Assembly (NCBI GenBank): GCA_937958785.1
Contig: CALGMY010000181.1
Coordinates: forward strand, 1 to 8,459
From: an uncultured Gammaproteobacteria bacterium
GTDB lineage: Bacteria; Pseudomonadota; Gammaproteobacteria; Steroidobacterales; GCA-2729495
Direction of reading: 5' to 3'
DNA: 8,459 nt
Within the stretch, counting starts at the first letter, position 1; every line of letters starts with the position of its first letter. The translations under genes and the position numbers were made by a program. Positions 1-7,900 of this stretch are shown here, in pieces. The notes under the pieces are model-generated. The model saw only the letters and a program-made list of their open reading frames with translations. It did no database searches and was not told the DNA's origin.

Positions 1-1
1 C

Positions 2-1978
2 CTCCGGCTGGCCGCCGGCGTCGTCGCCGTCCGCCTCCCGGCAACAGTCCCCGCCCAGGGGTGGGCCCACTATGGTGGCGACGAGGGGGGCAGCCGCTAC
101 TCGCCCCTCGACCAGATCAACCGGGGCAACGTGGCCCGCCTGGAACTCGCCTGGCAGTACCGCACGGGCGCCGTGCGGGACAATCCCGACCTGCGCAAGT
201 ACCTGGACTTCCAGGCCACGCCGACGCTCCTGCCCGCCGCCGCCGGCGGCCACCTCATCGTGTGCGATCCCTTCGGCAAGGTCATTGCGCTGGAGCCGTC
301 CTCGGGCACTCCCCGCTGGACCATGGACCCCAAGATCGACAAGACGCCCTATGCGGGCCGCTTCAAGTGCCGGGGCGTCGAGTACTGGGCCGACCCGGAA
401 GCCCCGGCGGACGCTGCCTGCGCCCACCGGCTGTTCCTCGCCACCGCCGACAAGCGCCTGATCGCCATGGATGCCCGCGACGGGCGCCTGTGCGCGGATT
501 TCGGCAACCGGGGCGAGGTGAACGTGGACCCGCTCATCAAGGCCACCTTCCCGGCCGACGGTGTCGAGCTCACCCAGCTCGCCTCGCCGCCCACGGCCAT
601 CAACGGCGTGGTCGCCGTCTCGTCCTTCGGCAACAAGTTCCGCAGCTCGAGCTCGACCAACGGGGCCATCCGCGGCTTCGACGCCCGGACCGGCGCCCTG
701 CGCTGGACCTTCGATCCCCTGGTGCGGGACGCCGCCACGGGCTTCGAGCCGACCCCGATCGAGGTCGGCGGCGGCAACACCTGGGTCCCCATGTCGGCCG
801 ACAGTGCCCGGGACCTGCTCTTCATCCCGACGGCCGCACCGGCGCCGAACTACTGGGGCGTCCACCGTCCCGGCGACAACCGCTACGCCAACTCCATCGT
901 GGCGGTGCGGGGCTCCACGGGCGAGGTCGTCTGGCACTTCCAGACCCTGCACCCCGACGTCTGGGACCGGGACGTCGGCTCGCCGCCGATCCTCGCCGAC
1001 ATCCGCAAGGATGGACGGACGATCCCGGCGGTGATCCAGCTCGTCAAGACCGGCATGGTCTTTGCCTTCAACCGGGAGACCGGCGAGCCGGTATTCCCGA
1101 TCGAGGAGCGGCCGGTGCCCACCGACACGGACGTGCCGGGGGAGAAGCTGTCGCCGACCCAGCCTTTCCCCACGAAGCCGCCCGTGCTCGTGCGCAATAC
1201 CATCTCGCCGGACGACGCCTGGGGCTTCACGATCTTCGACCGGAACGCCTGCCGCAAGAAGATCGCGTCCATGCGCCACGGCGGGCACTACGAGCCCATC
1301 ACGACCCAGGGCACGGTCATGTACCCGCAGATCGGTGGCGGTGCGAACTGGGGCGGCGGCGCCTTCGATCCGGCCACCAACCTGCTGGTCACGCCGGTGT
1401 CACAGATTCCCTACTACGTGCAGTTCCTGCCCCGGGACCAGGTGGACCCGGAGTACGCGAAGAAGCCGGAGGCCGGCGGGCCCATGCAGAAGCCCGGCTA
1501 CCTCGGTGACACGCCCTACGGCGTGAAGCAGGGGCCGCTCATGTCGCCGTCCTTCACCCCGTGCACGAAGCCGCCCTGGAACATGCTGGTGGCGGTCGAC
1601 ATGGCTGCGGGCGAGATCCGCTGGCAGATTCCGTTCGGCAAGCTGGACAAGCTGATGCCCGTGCCCATCCCGCTGGACCTCGGCGCCCCGTCGGCGGGCG
1701 GCCCCATCATCACCGCCGGTGGCCTCGCCTTCATCGGTGCCACGCCCGACAACCGCCTGCATGCGTTCGACATCGAGACCGGCGAGCTCCTGTGGGAGCA
1801 CGTCGCCCCCACGTCCGCCATGTCCACCCCGATGACCTACGAGGCGGGTGGCAGGCAGTACGTGGTGTTCACCGCCGGGGGCCACTCCTGGTACGACGCC
1901 AAGGGCATCGACGACTACGTGCTGGCCTTTGCCCTGCCCGCGACGGGACCCCGCGCCCCACCCACGCCGGGACTGTGA
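2..1978 (+). CDS. PQQ-dependent dehydrogenase, glucose/quinate/shikimate (Gcd-like) family, 5' partial
   Basis: 658 residues are visible. The frame is open to the window edge and has no ATG or GTG before the mature region, so the start is upstream. The first about 20 residues (LRLAAGVVAVRLPATVPAQG) look like the end of a signal peptide or membrane helix. Next comes the family N-terminus YGGDEGGSRYSPLDQIN (from residue 24), then PQQ propeller repeats such as IRGFDARTGALRWTFDP (residue 223). The segment HPDVWDRDVGSPP holds Asp322, and VKTG holds Lys349; their spacing of 27 equals that of the catalytic Asp466 and Lys493 of E. coli Gcd. The C-terminus (GGPIITAGGLAFIGAT, then TPMTYEAGGRQYVVFTAGG) also matches Gcd. 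No CxxCH haem motif is present. By family knowledge it oxidises a sugar or polyol in the periplasm and passes electrons to quinone. The substrate is unknown, and whether the Gcd five-helix membrane domain exists cannot be seen. No PQQ synthesis gene lies in the window. Confidence 0.93.
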   Translation, partial: LRLAAGVVAVRLPATVPAQGWAHYGGDEGGSRYSPLDQINRGNVARLELAWQYRTGAVRDNPDLRKYLDFQATPTLLPAAAGGHLIVCDPFGKVIALEPSSGTPRWTMDPKIDKTPYAGRFKCRGVEYWADPEAPADAACAHRLFLATADKRLIAMDARDGRLCADFGNRGEVNVDPLIKATFPADGVELTQLASPPTAINGVVAVSSFGNKFRSSSSTNGAIRGFDARTGALRWTFDPLVRDAATGFEPTPIEVGGGNTWVPMSADSARDLLFIPTAAPAPNYWGVHRPGDNRYANSIVAVRGSTGEVVWHFQTLHPDVWDRDVGSPPILADIRKDGRTIPAVIQLVKTGMVFAFNRETGEPVFPIEERPVPTDTDVPGEKLSPTQPFPTKPPVLVRNTISPDDAWGFTIFDRNACRKKIASMRHGGHYEPITTQGTVMYPQIGGGANWGGGAFDPATNLLVTPVSQIPYYVQFLPRDQVDPEYAKKPEAGGPMQKPGYLGDTPYGVKQGPLMSPSFTPCTKPPWNMLVAVDMAAGEIRWQIPFGKLDKLMPVPIPLDLGAPSAGGPIITAGGLAFIGATPDNRLHAFDIETGELLWEHVAPTSAMSTPMTYEAGGRQYVVFTAGGHSWYDAKGIDDYVLAFALPATGPRAPPTPGL

Positions 1979-1984
1979 CCGGCC

Positions 1985-1998
1985 CCCCGGTTCCGGGG
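1985..1998 (+). terminator. GC hairpin after the PQQ dehydrogenase gene
   Basis: CCCCGG-TT-CCGGGG is a perfect inverted repeat starting 6 bases after the TGA stop of the dehydrogenase gene. It would fold with five or six G-C pairs and a tiny loop. There is no T-run after it, so it does not qualify as a classic intrinsic terminator. It may only slow transcription, or may be chance in GC-rich DNA. The rest of the 85-base gap to the next gene shows no convincing promoter. Confidence 0.25.
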
Positions 1999-2063
1999 AC
2001 CCGGGGCGCGACTGAGAACTGGCGCATGGAGGCCGGCGGCAGGCCGCGGCTACGCTCCGCGTT

Positions 2064-2672
2064 ATGTTTGGCGGAACCCTGCTCTCGGATCTCTACATGG
2101 CGGGCGCCGCGGTGGCCGGCTTCGCTGCGGGCGCCGGGCTCTCCCGTCTCCTCGGCAGCGTCGCCAACCGGCCTCTCGGCAAGCGGGCCGACGACCTGCA
2201 CCATCGCATCCGCGGCCTCGAGGCCGACCTCCGGGTGGCCCAGCGCAACGCAGACCAGGTGCGTGCCGAACGCGACGCCGCCGTCGCGGACCTCGCGGCC
2301 AAGTGCGTCGAACATGCCGCCGCCACCGACAAGGTCGCCGCCCACGAGGACCTCATCCGCAAGCTCAAGGCCGAAGTCCAGCACGAGTGTGCCAAGACCG
2401 CCCGGTTGCGCCAGGAGCTGGCCGACCGCGCCGAGGAAATGGTGCGCACCCACGTGCAGCTCCGGGACGTGCAGAACGAACTCGGCGTCAGCCAGGTCGG
2501 CTCCGACGTGGTGATCGACCAGATCGGCCGGCTCGAGCGCGAGCGCGACGACCTGAACGCGATGGTCATCGCCCTCCGCAAGGAAGTGGAGGGCCGCCCG
2601 CAGCGGCCCGCGATCAAGCTGGGCGCCTCGCCCATCCTGGACCAGGGTGACGACATCCTGGTGGAGGGTTGA
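2064..2672 (+). CDS. Membrane-anchored coiled-coil protein, first of a tandem pair; function unknown
   Basis: 202 residues. Residues about 10-31 form a small-residue hydrophobic segment (MAGAAVAGFAAGAGLSRLL), probably a membrane anchor. Residues about 42-175 are rich in Glu, Arg, Lys, Ala and Leu with heptad-like spacing and very few Pro or Gly, as in a long coiled coil. Residues 115-172 align without gaps with residues 128-185 of the next gene product (25 of 58 identical). The tail (residues 176-202) is proline- and glycine-containing and ends acidic (DQGDDILVEG). Cys81 and Cys109 lie in the coil. The ATG at 2064 has no clear Shine-Dalgarno; an in-frame ATG at 2097 would remove 11 residues. 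I do not recognise a named family. By inference it sits in the inner membrane with the coil on one side, and may pair with its neighbour. Confidence 0.82.
   Translation: MFGGTLLSDLYMAGAAVAGFAAGAGLSRLLGSVANRPLGKRADDLHHRIRGLEADLRVAQRNADQVRAERDAAVADLAAKCVEHAAATDKVAAHEDLIRKLKAEVQHECAKTARLRQELADRAEEMVRTHVQLRDVQNELGVSQVGSDVVIDQIGRLERERDDLNAMVIALRKEVEGRPQRPAIKLGASPILDQGDDILVEG
2663..2668 (+). promoter_or_regulatory. Ribosome binding site GGAGGG that selects the GTG start at 2675
   Basis: GGAGGG lies within the last codons of the upstream gene, six bases before GTG at 2675, which is ideal spacing. The TTG at 2669 that overlaps the upstream TGA stop would leave no spacing, and ATG at 2690 would be 21 bases away. 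GTG is therefore the best start, and the two coiled-coil genes are probably translationally coupled. Confidence 0.7.
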
Positions 2673-2674
2673 AC

Positions 2675-3259
2675 GTGGCGTTCGCCGGAATGATCTTCAT
2701 CGGCCTGCTCTTCGGCATGATCCTCGGCGGCACGCTGGTAGGCTTCATCGTCGTGCGCTCGGGCGGGCCCCTGAAGGAAAGCCTGTTCGGCGACGAAGGC
2801 AGGCAGCCCGCCTTCAGGGGCAAGGCACCCGAGGCCCCCGCCGAGCCGGATGCGCGCCAGAAGGCGCTCCTCGAGGAGGTCCGGGTCATGCAGAAGCTGC
2901 TCGACCAGGGCCGCGTAGAGCGCGAGCAGCAGGACAAGGCGTCCAAGGCCGCGGCCGAGGAGTCCGCGGCGCTTCGCGGGCAGGTCGCAGAGCGCGACGC
3001 GCGCATCGCAGAGCTCGAGGGCGGCCTGAAGGCCGCCGATCGCCGTGCCGGGGAACTCCTGGAGCAGCTCGGCGCGCGCACGGAAGAGCTCACCAGGGTC
3101 AGCCTGCAGCTCAAGGACGCGCGGCTCGAGCTCGACATCTCCGAGTCCGGCGCCACGGTCACCACCTCGCAGATCTGCCAGCTCCAGCAGGAACGGGACG
3201 AACTCGCCGCGCTGGTCGAGCAGCTGCGCCCCCGCCGCCAGGCGCGCCCCGTCGCGTGA
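2675..3259 (+). CDS. Membrane-anchored coiled-coil protein, second of a tandem pair; function unknown
   Basis: 194 residues from the GTG start, only two bases after the previous stop. Residues about 5-27 are a strong membrane helix (FIGLLFGMILGGTLVGFIVV) followed by Arg28. A linker with Pro-Glu-Ala repeats (about 45-60) leads into a heptad-rich coiled coil (about 61-186). Residues 128-185 are homologous to residues 115-172 of the first gene product. The shared signature is QL-x-D, then EL, S-x-x-G, QI, ERD-x-L and V-x-x-L. The single Cys168 sits in QIC, where the paralogue has QIG. The tail is short and basic (RPRRQARPVA), in contrast to the acidic tail of the first protein. I do not recognise a named family. 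Spacing and shared ancestry suggest co-production and perhaps hetero-oligomer formation, which is inference. Confidence 0.84.
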   Translation: MAFAGMIFIGLLFGMILGGTLVGFIVVRSGGPLKESLFGDEGRQPAFRGKAPEAPAEPDARQKALLEEVRVMQKLLDQGRVEREQQDKASKAAAEESAALRGQVAERDARIAELEGGLKAADRRAGELLEQLGARTEELTRVSLQLKDARLELDISESGATVTTSQICQLQQERDELAALVEQLRPRRQARPVA

Positions 3260-3275
3260 CTCCCTGAGGCATACT

Positions 3276-3298
3276 CCGGCCCGGCAACCACGGGCTGG
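3276..3298 (+). other. GC hairpin just before the LLM gene
   Basis: Positions 3276-3283 pair with 3291-3298 (eight pairs, one of them G-U) around the 7-base loop GCAACCA. It sits in the 43-base gap between the second coiled-coil gene and ATG at 3303, ending four bases before that ATG. No T-run follows, so a terminator is doubtful. It occupies the place where a ribosome binding site would be, and no such site is evident there. It may limit translation or mark a processing point, or may be chance. Confidence 0.3.
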
Positions 3299-3302
3299 CA
3301 GC

Positions 3303-4331
3303 ATGCACGTCGACGTCATCCTCGATACCCGGGCCCCGGCCCGCGAGCTCGCTGCGCTTGGCACCCTCGCCGAGCGGTGCGGCATCCGCGGGGTGTGGGT
3401 CTCCAGCCTGCTGGATTCGCGGGACCCCTTCACCAACCTCGTGCCCCTGGCCCAGGCAACGTCGCGCCTCAGGCTCGGCCCCATCGCGGTGAATCCCTTC
3501 GACACCCATCCTGTCCGGATCGCGTCGGCGCTGCTGACCCTCAACGAGCTGGCCGACGGCCGCGCCCGGGTGGTGATCGGCGGCGGGGGCGAGGCACTGC
3601 AGGCCCTCGGCATCCGCCCGGCCCGCCGCGTGCGCGCGGTGCGGGAGTGCGTGGAGATCATCCGTGGCGCCGGGAATGGCGAGCGCCTCGACTACGCAGG
3701 CGACCTCTACCAGGTCCGGGGCCTGCGACTCGCCTGGCTCGCGGCACCGCCGCCGACGATCCTGGTGGGTGCGAGCCAGCCCCAGATGTTGCGCATGGCC
3801 GCCGGCTGCGCCGACGGCATCATGCTGAGCGACCTGCCAGCCGGCCCGGCGGCGGACGCACTGGCCACACTGGACGCCGGGCTGGCGGCCCGCGGGCGTG
3901 CACGGCCGCCGTTCACCACCAGCGTCTTCACCGCCTGGCACGTGTACCCGGACCTCGCCGCGGCCCGCCGGGAAGCGCGGCGTTGGTTGCTCCTGCGGGG
4001 CATCTTCCGGCCCTGGCTGCTGTCCGGGTTCCTGCCGCCCGCCGACGTGGACCTCGTCATGGCGAGCCAGGCGGCCTTCGCGCGGGCCTTTGCCGCCGGC
4101 AGCCACGAGGTCGAAGGCGTGCCGGATCGGGTGATGGACGCGCTGGTGGACCACGTGACGCTCACGGGCTCGCCGGACGACCTGGAACCCGTGCTGGCGC
4201 GACTCCGGCATTTCGCGGCCGCGGGCCTGGAGTCGGTCGCGCTGCGGCTCTACGCCGACCCCGCCGCGTCCCTCCGCCTGCTCGGCGAGCGTGTCATCCC
4301 GGCGCTTCGGGAGTATGCCGCCGGCGCCTAG
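3303..4331 (+). CDS. LLM-class (bacterial luciferase-like) flavin or F420-dependent oxidoreductase
   Basis: 342 residues, typical for Mer-like members of the luciferase-like monooxygenase family, which fold as a TIM barrel and work in the cytoplasm. Strand 1 is HVDVILDT, followed by a helix and RGVWVSSL (residues 29-35). Residues 60-98 carry the family pattern: GPIAVNPFDTHP, then TLNELADGRARVVIGGGGEAL. LDYAGDLYQVRG (129-140) and ILVGASQPQMLRMAAGCADG (153-172) match the usual helix and cofactor-proximal strand. The C-terminus VTLTGSPDDLEPVLARL (285-301) is also characteristic. The ATG at 3303 is preferred because the family N-terminus begins there; the frame is open upstream but overlaps the previous gene. 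Cofactor (FMN or F420) and substrate cannot be told from sequence. The gene shares its last four bases with arfB on the other strand. Confidence 0.88.
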   Translation: MHVDVILDTRAPARELAALGTLAERCGIRGVWVSSLLDSRDPFTNLVPLAQATSRLRLGPIAVNPFDTHPVRIASALLTLNELADGRARVVIGGGGEALQALGIRPARRVRAVRECVEIIRGAGNGERLDYAGDLYQVRGLRLAWLAAPPPTILVGASQPQMLRMAAGCADGIMLSDLPAGPAADALATLDAGLAARGRARPPFTTSVFTAWHVYPDLAAARREARRWLLLRGIFRPWLLSGFLPPADVDLVMASQAAFARAFAAGSHEVEGVPDRVMDALVDHVTLTGSPDDLEPVLARLRHFAAAGLESVALRLYADPAASLRLLGERVIPALREYAAGA

Positions 4332-4741
4332 TCCGCGGGACGGCGGCGCAGCGACTTGGTGGCGCCACGCTGCCGCTTCTCGTCGAGGCGTCGTTCCCGC
4401 GAACCGCGGGTCGGCCGGGTGGCCACCCGGACCCGGGGTACGTGGCTGGCCCGTTCCACCAGTTCCGCGAGGCGGGCGAGGGCATCGTCCCGGTTCTGTT
4501 CCTGGGTGCGATGCCGCTGCGCCTTGATCACCAGCACCCCGTCCCGGCTGATGCGCCGGTCCTCCAGCGCCAGCAGCCGGGCCTTCACCGCCTCGGGCAG
4601 GGACGAGGCCGGCACGTCGAAGCGCAGGTGTATGGCGCTCGCCACCTTGTTCACGTTCTGGCCGCCCGCGCCCTGGGCCCGCACGGCGGTGATCTCCACC
4701 TCGGCCTCGGGGACGACGATCCGCTGGCGCGCATTTGACAT
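4328..4741 (-). CDS. arfB: Alternative ribosome-rescue factor B (ArfB/YaeJ), peptidyl-tRNA hydrolase
   Basis: 137 residues, against 140 in E. coli ArfB. It hydrolyses peptidyl-tRNA on ribosomes stalled without a stop codon in the A site, a back-up to tmRNA trans-translation. The catalytic GGQ motif is at residues 26-28 within VRAQGAGGQNVNK, the same position as in E. coli. IHLRFDVPASSLPE (37-50) and DGVLVIKAQ (67-75) also match. The C-terminal tail (from about residue 103) is strongly basic with RPTRGSRERRL, as needed to enter the empty mRNA channel. There is no release-factor codon-recognition domain, which separates it from RF1 and RF2. The ATG at 4741 gives the expected family length. The gene converges on the LLM gene and diverges from the repeat-protein gene, so it is its own transcription unit. 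Confidence 0.95.
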   Translation of the reverse strand: MSNARQRIVVPEAEVEITAVRAQGAGGQNVNKVASAIHLRFDVPASSLPEAVKARLLALEDRRISRDGVLVIKAQRHRTQEQNRDDALARLAELVERASHVPRVRVATRPTRGSRERRLDEKRQRGATKSLRRRPAD

Positions 4742-4749
4742 CTGCGAAA

Positions 4750-4778
4750 TTGTGCCGGAGTCCCACCCCTCTTAGAAT
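4750..4778 (+). promoter_or_regulatory. Candidate sigma-70 promoter for the repeat-protein gene
   Basis: TTGTGC (4750-4755), a 17-base spacer and TAGAAT (4773-4778) form a plausible -35/-10 pair; the -10 differs from TATAAT at one base and the -35 matches only the TTG. The region is locally AT-richer than its surroundings. It lies in the 75-base gap between the divergent arfB and repeat-protein starts. Transcription would begin near 4785, leaving a leader of about 32 bases. Confidence 0.45.
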
Positions 4779-4782
4779 GGCT

Positions 4783-4799
4783 GCAAGCGTCCTGCTTGC
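4783..4799 (+). promoter_or_regulatory. Perfect dyad GCAAGC-N5-GCTTGC at the predicted transcript start
   Basis: Two 6-base arms (4783-4788 and 4794-4799) are perfect inverted complements around GTCCT. The dyad begins five bases after the candidate -10 box, so it could be an operator that blocks RNA polymerase or a 5' hairpin in the mRNA. It ends 17 bases before ATG 4817, where no good Shine-Dalgarno is seen. Confidence 0.35.
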
Positions 4800-4816
4800 C
4801 ACGTCCCGGTGTCCCG

Positions 4817-4900
4817 ATGAAGAACCTCCGCCCGTTCCCGGCCGCGCTCCTCGTCTCCGCCGTCCTGGGCAGCCTGCTGCCCCCCGGCCTGGCACGGGCC
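4817..4900 (+). other. Signal peptide coding region of the repeat protein
   Basis: Residues 1-28: a short basic start (MKNLR), a hydrophobic core (AALLVSAVLGSLLPPG) and A26-R27-A28 before Asp29, as for signal peptidase I. There is no lipobox cysteine, so it is not a lipoprotein. Confidence 0.85.
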
Positions 4901-7900
4901 GACCTGGCACTCGACACCGGCTTCGATACCGATGGCATTGCCCAGGTGGACTTCGACACCGGTCCGGATGCCGCCGCCGCGGTGGCCGTCGAGGCCGACG
5001 GCCAGCTGGTCCTCGCGGGCACCAGCCGGCAGACCGCCGACGGCAGCACCCTCGACTACGCGGCCCTCGTCCGGGTGGATGGCACGACCGGGGCCCTCGA
5101 TGGCGGCTTCGGCGCCAGTGGCCGGGTGAGCTTCCTCCCCGGCGGCACGGCCACCAGCGGCGGCGGCGCGGTGGCCCGCGCGGTGCTGATCCAGCCCGCT
5201 GACCAGAAGATCCTGGTCGCCGGCACCTGGAAGGCGGGTCCGGCCGCTGCCACCCAGGTGTACATCGCGCGGCTCGGCACCGACGGCATCCTCGACGACA
5301 CCTTCGGCACGGACGGCGTCGTGCTGCTGACCCCGGCGGGCGTGACCAACCCGGCGGCCAACGCCCTCGGCCTGCGCAGCGACGGCAGCATCATCGTGGC
5401 CGGCGGCGGCGCCGCGGACGAGGACGACGAGGCGGGCGTGGCCTTCATCGCCGGCGTGGACAGCGCCGGTGATCCGATCCCGGGCTTCACCGGTACCGTG
5501 GTGCCTAATCCCCTGGAGGAGGGCGCCGGCTTCACCTTCAACGACCTGGTCATCCTCGACGGCGACGGCATCCTGGCCGCTGGCGGCGGCGGTGACCTGA
5601 CGCTGGTCCGCTTCACGAGCGCCGGCGTGCCAGACGGCGGTTTCGCCACGAACGGCATCGCGACCTTCAACTATTTCACCTTCGACACGGCCGACGGCCC
5701 GAGCTTCTCCACTGACGCCATCAACGAGCTCGTGGTCCTGGACGACGGCCGCATCCTCATTGCAGGCCAGTCGGTGGCCGGGGCCACGCTCGCCGTGCTG
5801 GCGCGCCTGACGGCGGCCGGCACCCTGGATGCCACCTTCGGCTCGGGCGGCTACGCGGCCCTGCCGACCGCCGTTTCGAACGGGCCGGCCACCGGCCTCG
5901 TCGTGCGCCCGTCCGGGGACATCGTGCTGTCGGGCTCGGGCTTCAAGCCCGTGCAGGTGAGCCCGCAGGGCATCGCCCAGAGCCAGTTGCCGGGCACGTT
6001 CGCCCTCGGCGTCAACGACCTGGCCGTCCTGCCGGGGGGAGACGTGGTGGCCGCGGGCCTCCGCAACGTGGCGGGCGACGACACCGCTTTCGGCGTCGCG
6101 CGCTTCACCGCCTCGGACCTCGCCGACGGTCCCGACACTGTGCCGGACCCGTTCGTGTTCGTCACCCAGACGGGCCTCGAGACCGACTCGCCCGCCACTT
6201 CCAACGCCGTGACCATCCAGGGCATCGACGCCCCGGCCGCCATCACCGTGACGCCCGGCGACGACTACTCCATCGGCTGCACGGCGGACTTCACCAGTGC
6301 CGCGGGCACCATCGCCAACGGACAGACAGTGTGCGTCCGCACCACGACCACGCTCGACGGGAACTCCGACAAGCGGGCCTTCCTCACCGTGGGCAACGTG
6401 CTGGGCCAGTTCGCGGTGATCACCGGAGACGCGTTGCCGGATCAGTTCACCTTCGTGGACCAGACGGGCGTCCCGCTGGCGACCCCGGTGGTGTCGGCAC
6501 CGATCACCCTGGCCGGGCTCGCCATCCGCACCGACGTGAGCGTGTCCGGCGGCCAGTTCTCCGTGGGCTGCACCGCCACCTATACCCAGACCACCACCGA
6601 GGTGGATCCGGGCGCGCAGATCTGCGTGCGGCACACCTCGGCGGCCACCAGCGGCACCCAGGTCAGCACCACGCTGACGGTGGGCAAGGGCGAGACGGTG
6701 AGCGACGTGTTCACCAGCACCACCACGGGCGACATCACGCCGGACGCCATCAATTTCCAGGCCCAGACCGGCGTCGCCAAGTCCACCCTGATCCAGTCGA
6801 ATACCGTCACGCTGGCCGGATTCACCCAGTCCGTGCCGATTTCCGTTTCCGGGGGCGGGGGGCAGTATTCGCTGGGCTGCACGGCGTCGTTCACCGCGAC
6901 CGCGGCAACCGTGAGTCCGGGTACGACGGTCTGCGTCCGCCACACGTCATCGAGCGCTGGCGGCACGAAGGTCACCACGACCCTGACCGTCGGTGGTACG
7001 ACCGGTACTTTCGAAAGTACGACGGCGGGTTCTCCGGACACGACGCCAGATGCCTTCAGTTTCCCCGCCCAGACGGGCGTGCCTCTGGCGACGGCGGTGA
7101 CGTCCGGCGAGATTACCCTCTCTGGATTCGATACGGCCGCGAGCATTTCCGTCTCGGGCGGCGCTTACTCGATCGGCTGCACAGCGTCGTTTGAGACCTT
7201 GCCGCGCCCGAGGCAGAACCTGCCGGGACTCGCGCCTGGCCAGACGGTCTGCGTCCGCCACACCTCGGCGTCCGCGGGATCGGCCGATACCGTCACCATC
7301 CTCACGGTGGGCGGGGTGAACGGGTCGTTCACCAGCACCACGCTGCCCGGCGATGCGGTGCCCGCGCCGTTCTCTTTTCCCAGCCAGACCGGGGTGGACC
7401 TGGTCACCCAGATCACATCGGCGGCGGTCACCATCACGGGGCTCGGCATCGCGAGCCCCATCACGGTGGAGGGCGGGGAGTACTCCATCGGCTGCACGAG
7501 CAGCTTCACGAGTGCCCAGGGTGTCATCTCCAACGGCCAGTCGGTGTGCGTCCGCCACCAGTCCTCGTTCAACAGCAACGAGGCCGTGGAGACGGTCCTC
7601 ACGATCGGCACCGAGAGCGGCAGCTTCACCAGCACGACCCGTTCGGGTGACCAGCTGCCCGATCCCTTCAGCTTCGCGAGCCAGGACAACGTGGCCCGGA
7701 ACACGCGGGTCGTGTCGGCGCCGGTCACCTTCACGGGCTTCGACTCGACGGCGGGCATCCTGCTGAGCGGCCCGACGGGCGCATTCGGCATTCCGCGCTA
7801 CGGCTTCTCCAGGGGCTGCACCGGCACGGACGTGGGTGCCGATGACGACCAGCTCCTCGAGCCCGGCGAGACGATCTGCGTGTCGGTGATCTCGGCGGAT

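Noticed and set aside
61..1509. Open frame of 482 codons on the + strand in another frame of the dehydrogenase
   Set aside because: It overlaps the conserved dehydrogenase frame and codes for Pro, Arg and Gly-rich sequence without domains.
131..1978. GTG at 131 as the start of the dehydrogenase
   Set aside because: The family N-terminal motif YGGDEGGSRYSPLDQIN and a signal-peptide-like stretch lie upstream in the same open frame, so the gene enters the window from the left.
2045..2061. CGCGG-N7-CCGCG hairpin just before ATG 2064
   Set aside because: Only five pairs in very GC-rich DNA and no promoter or ribosome binding site around it; it cannot be told from chance.
2093..3661. Open frame of 522 codons on the - strand opposite the coiled-coil genes
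   Set aside because: Arg- and Ser-rich shadow; the + strand genes have membrane segments, heptads, a ribosome binding site and shared homology.
4735..4740. TTGACA as a perfect -35 box
   Set aside because: At 17 bases downstream the sequence is GAGTCC, and no acceptable -10 is found at 16-18 bases; it also lies inside the arfB start region.
4796..4816. TTG at 4796 as the start of the repeat protein
   Set aside because: It would add seven residues ahead of a standard signal peptide and would place the start inside the dyad; ATG 4817 begins MKNLR directly before the hydrophobic core.
3159..4910. Open frame of 583 codons on the - strand covering the LLM gene, arfB and the divergent gap
   Set aside because: It crosses two well-supported genes and a promoter region, and its composition is that of a shadow frame.
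4772..6943. Long open frame of 723 codons on the - strand opposite the repeat protein
   Set aside because: Its protein is low-complexity Arg, Gly, Ala and His, as expected for the antisense of a GC-rich gene; it mirrors the real coding frame and has no recognisable domain.
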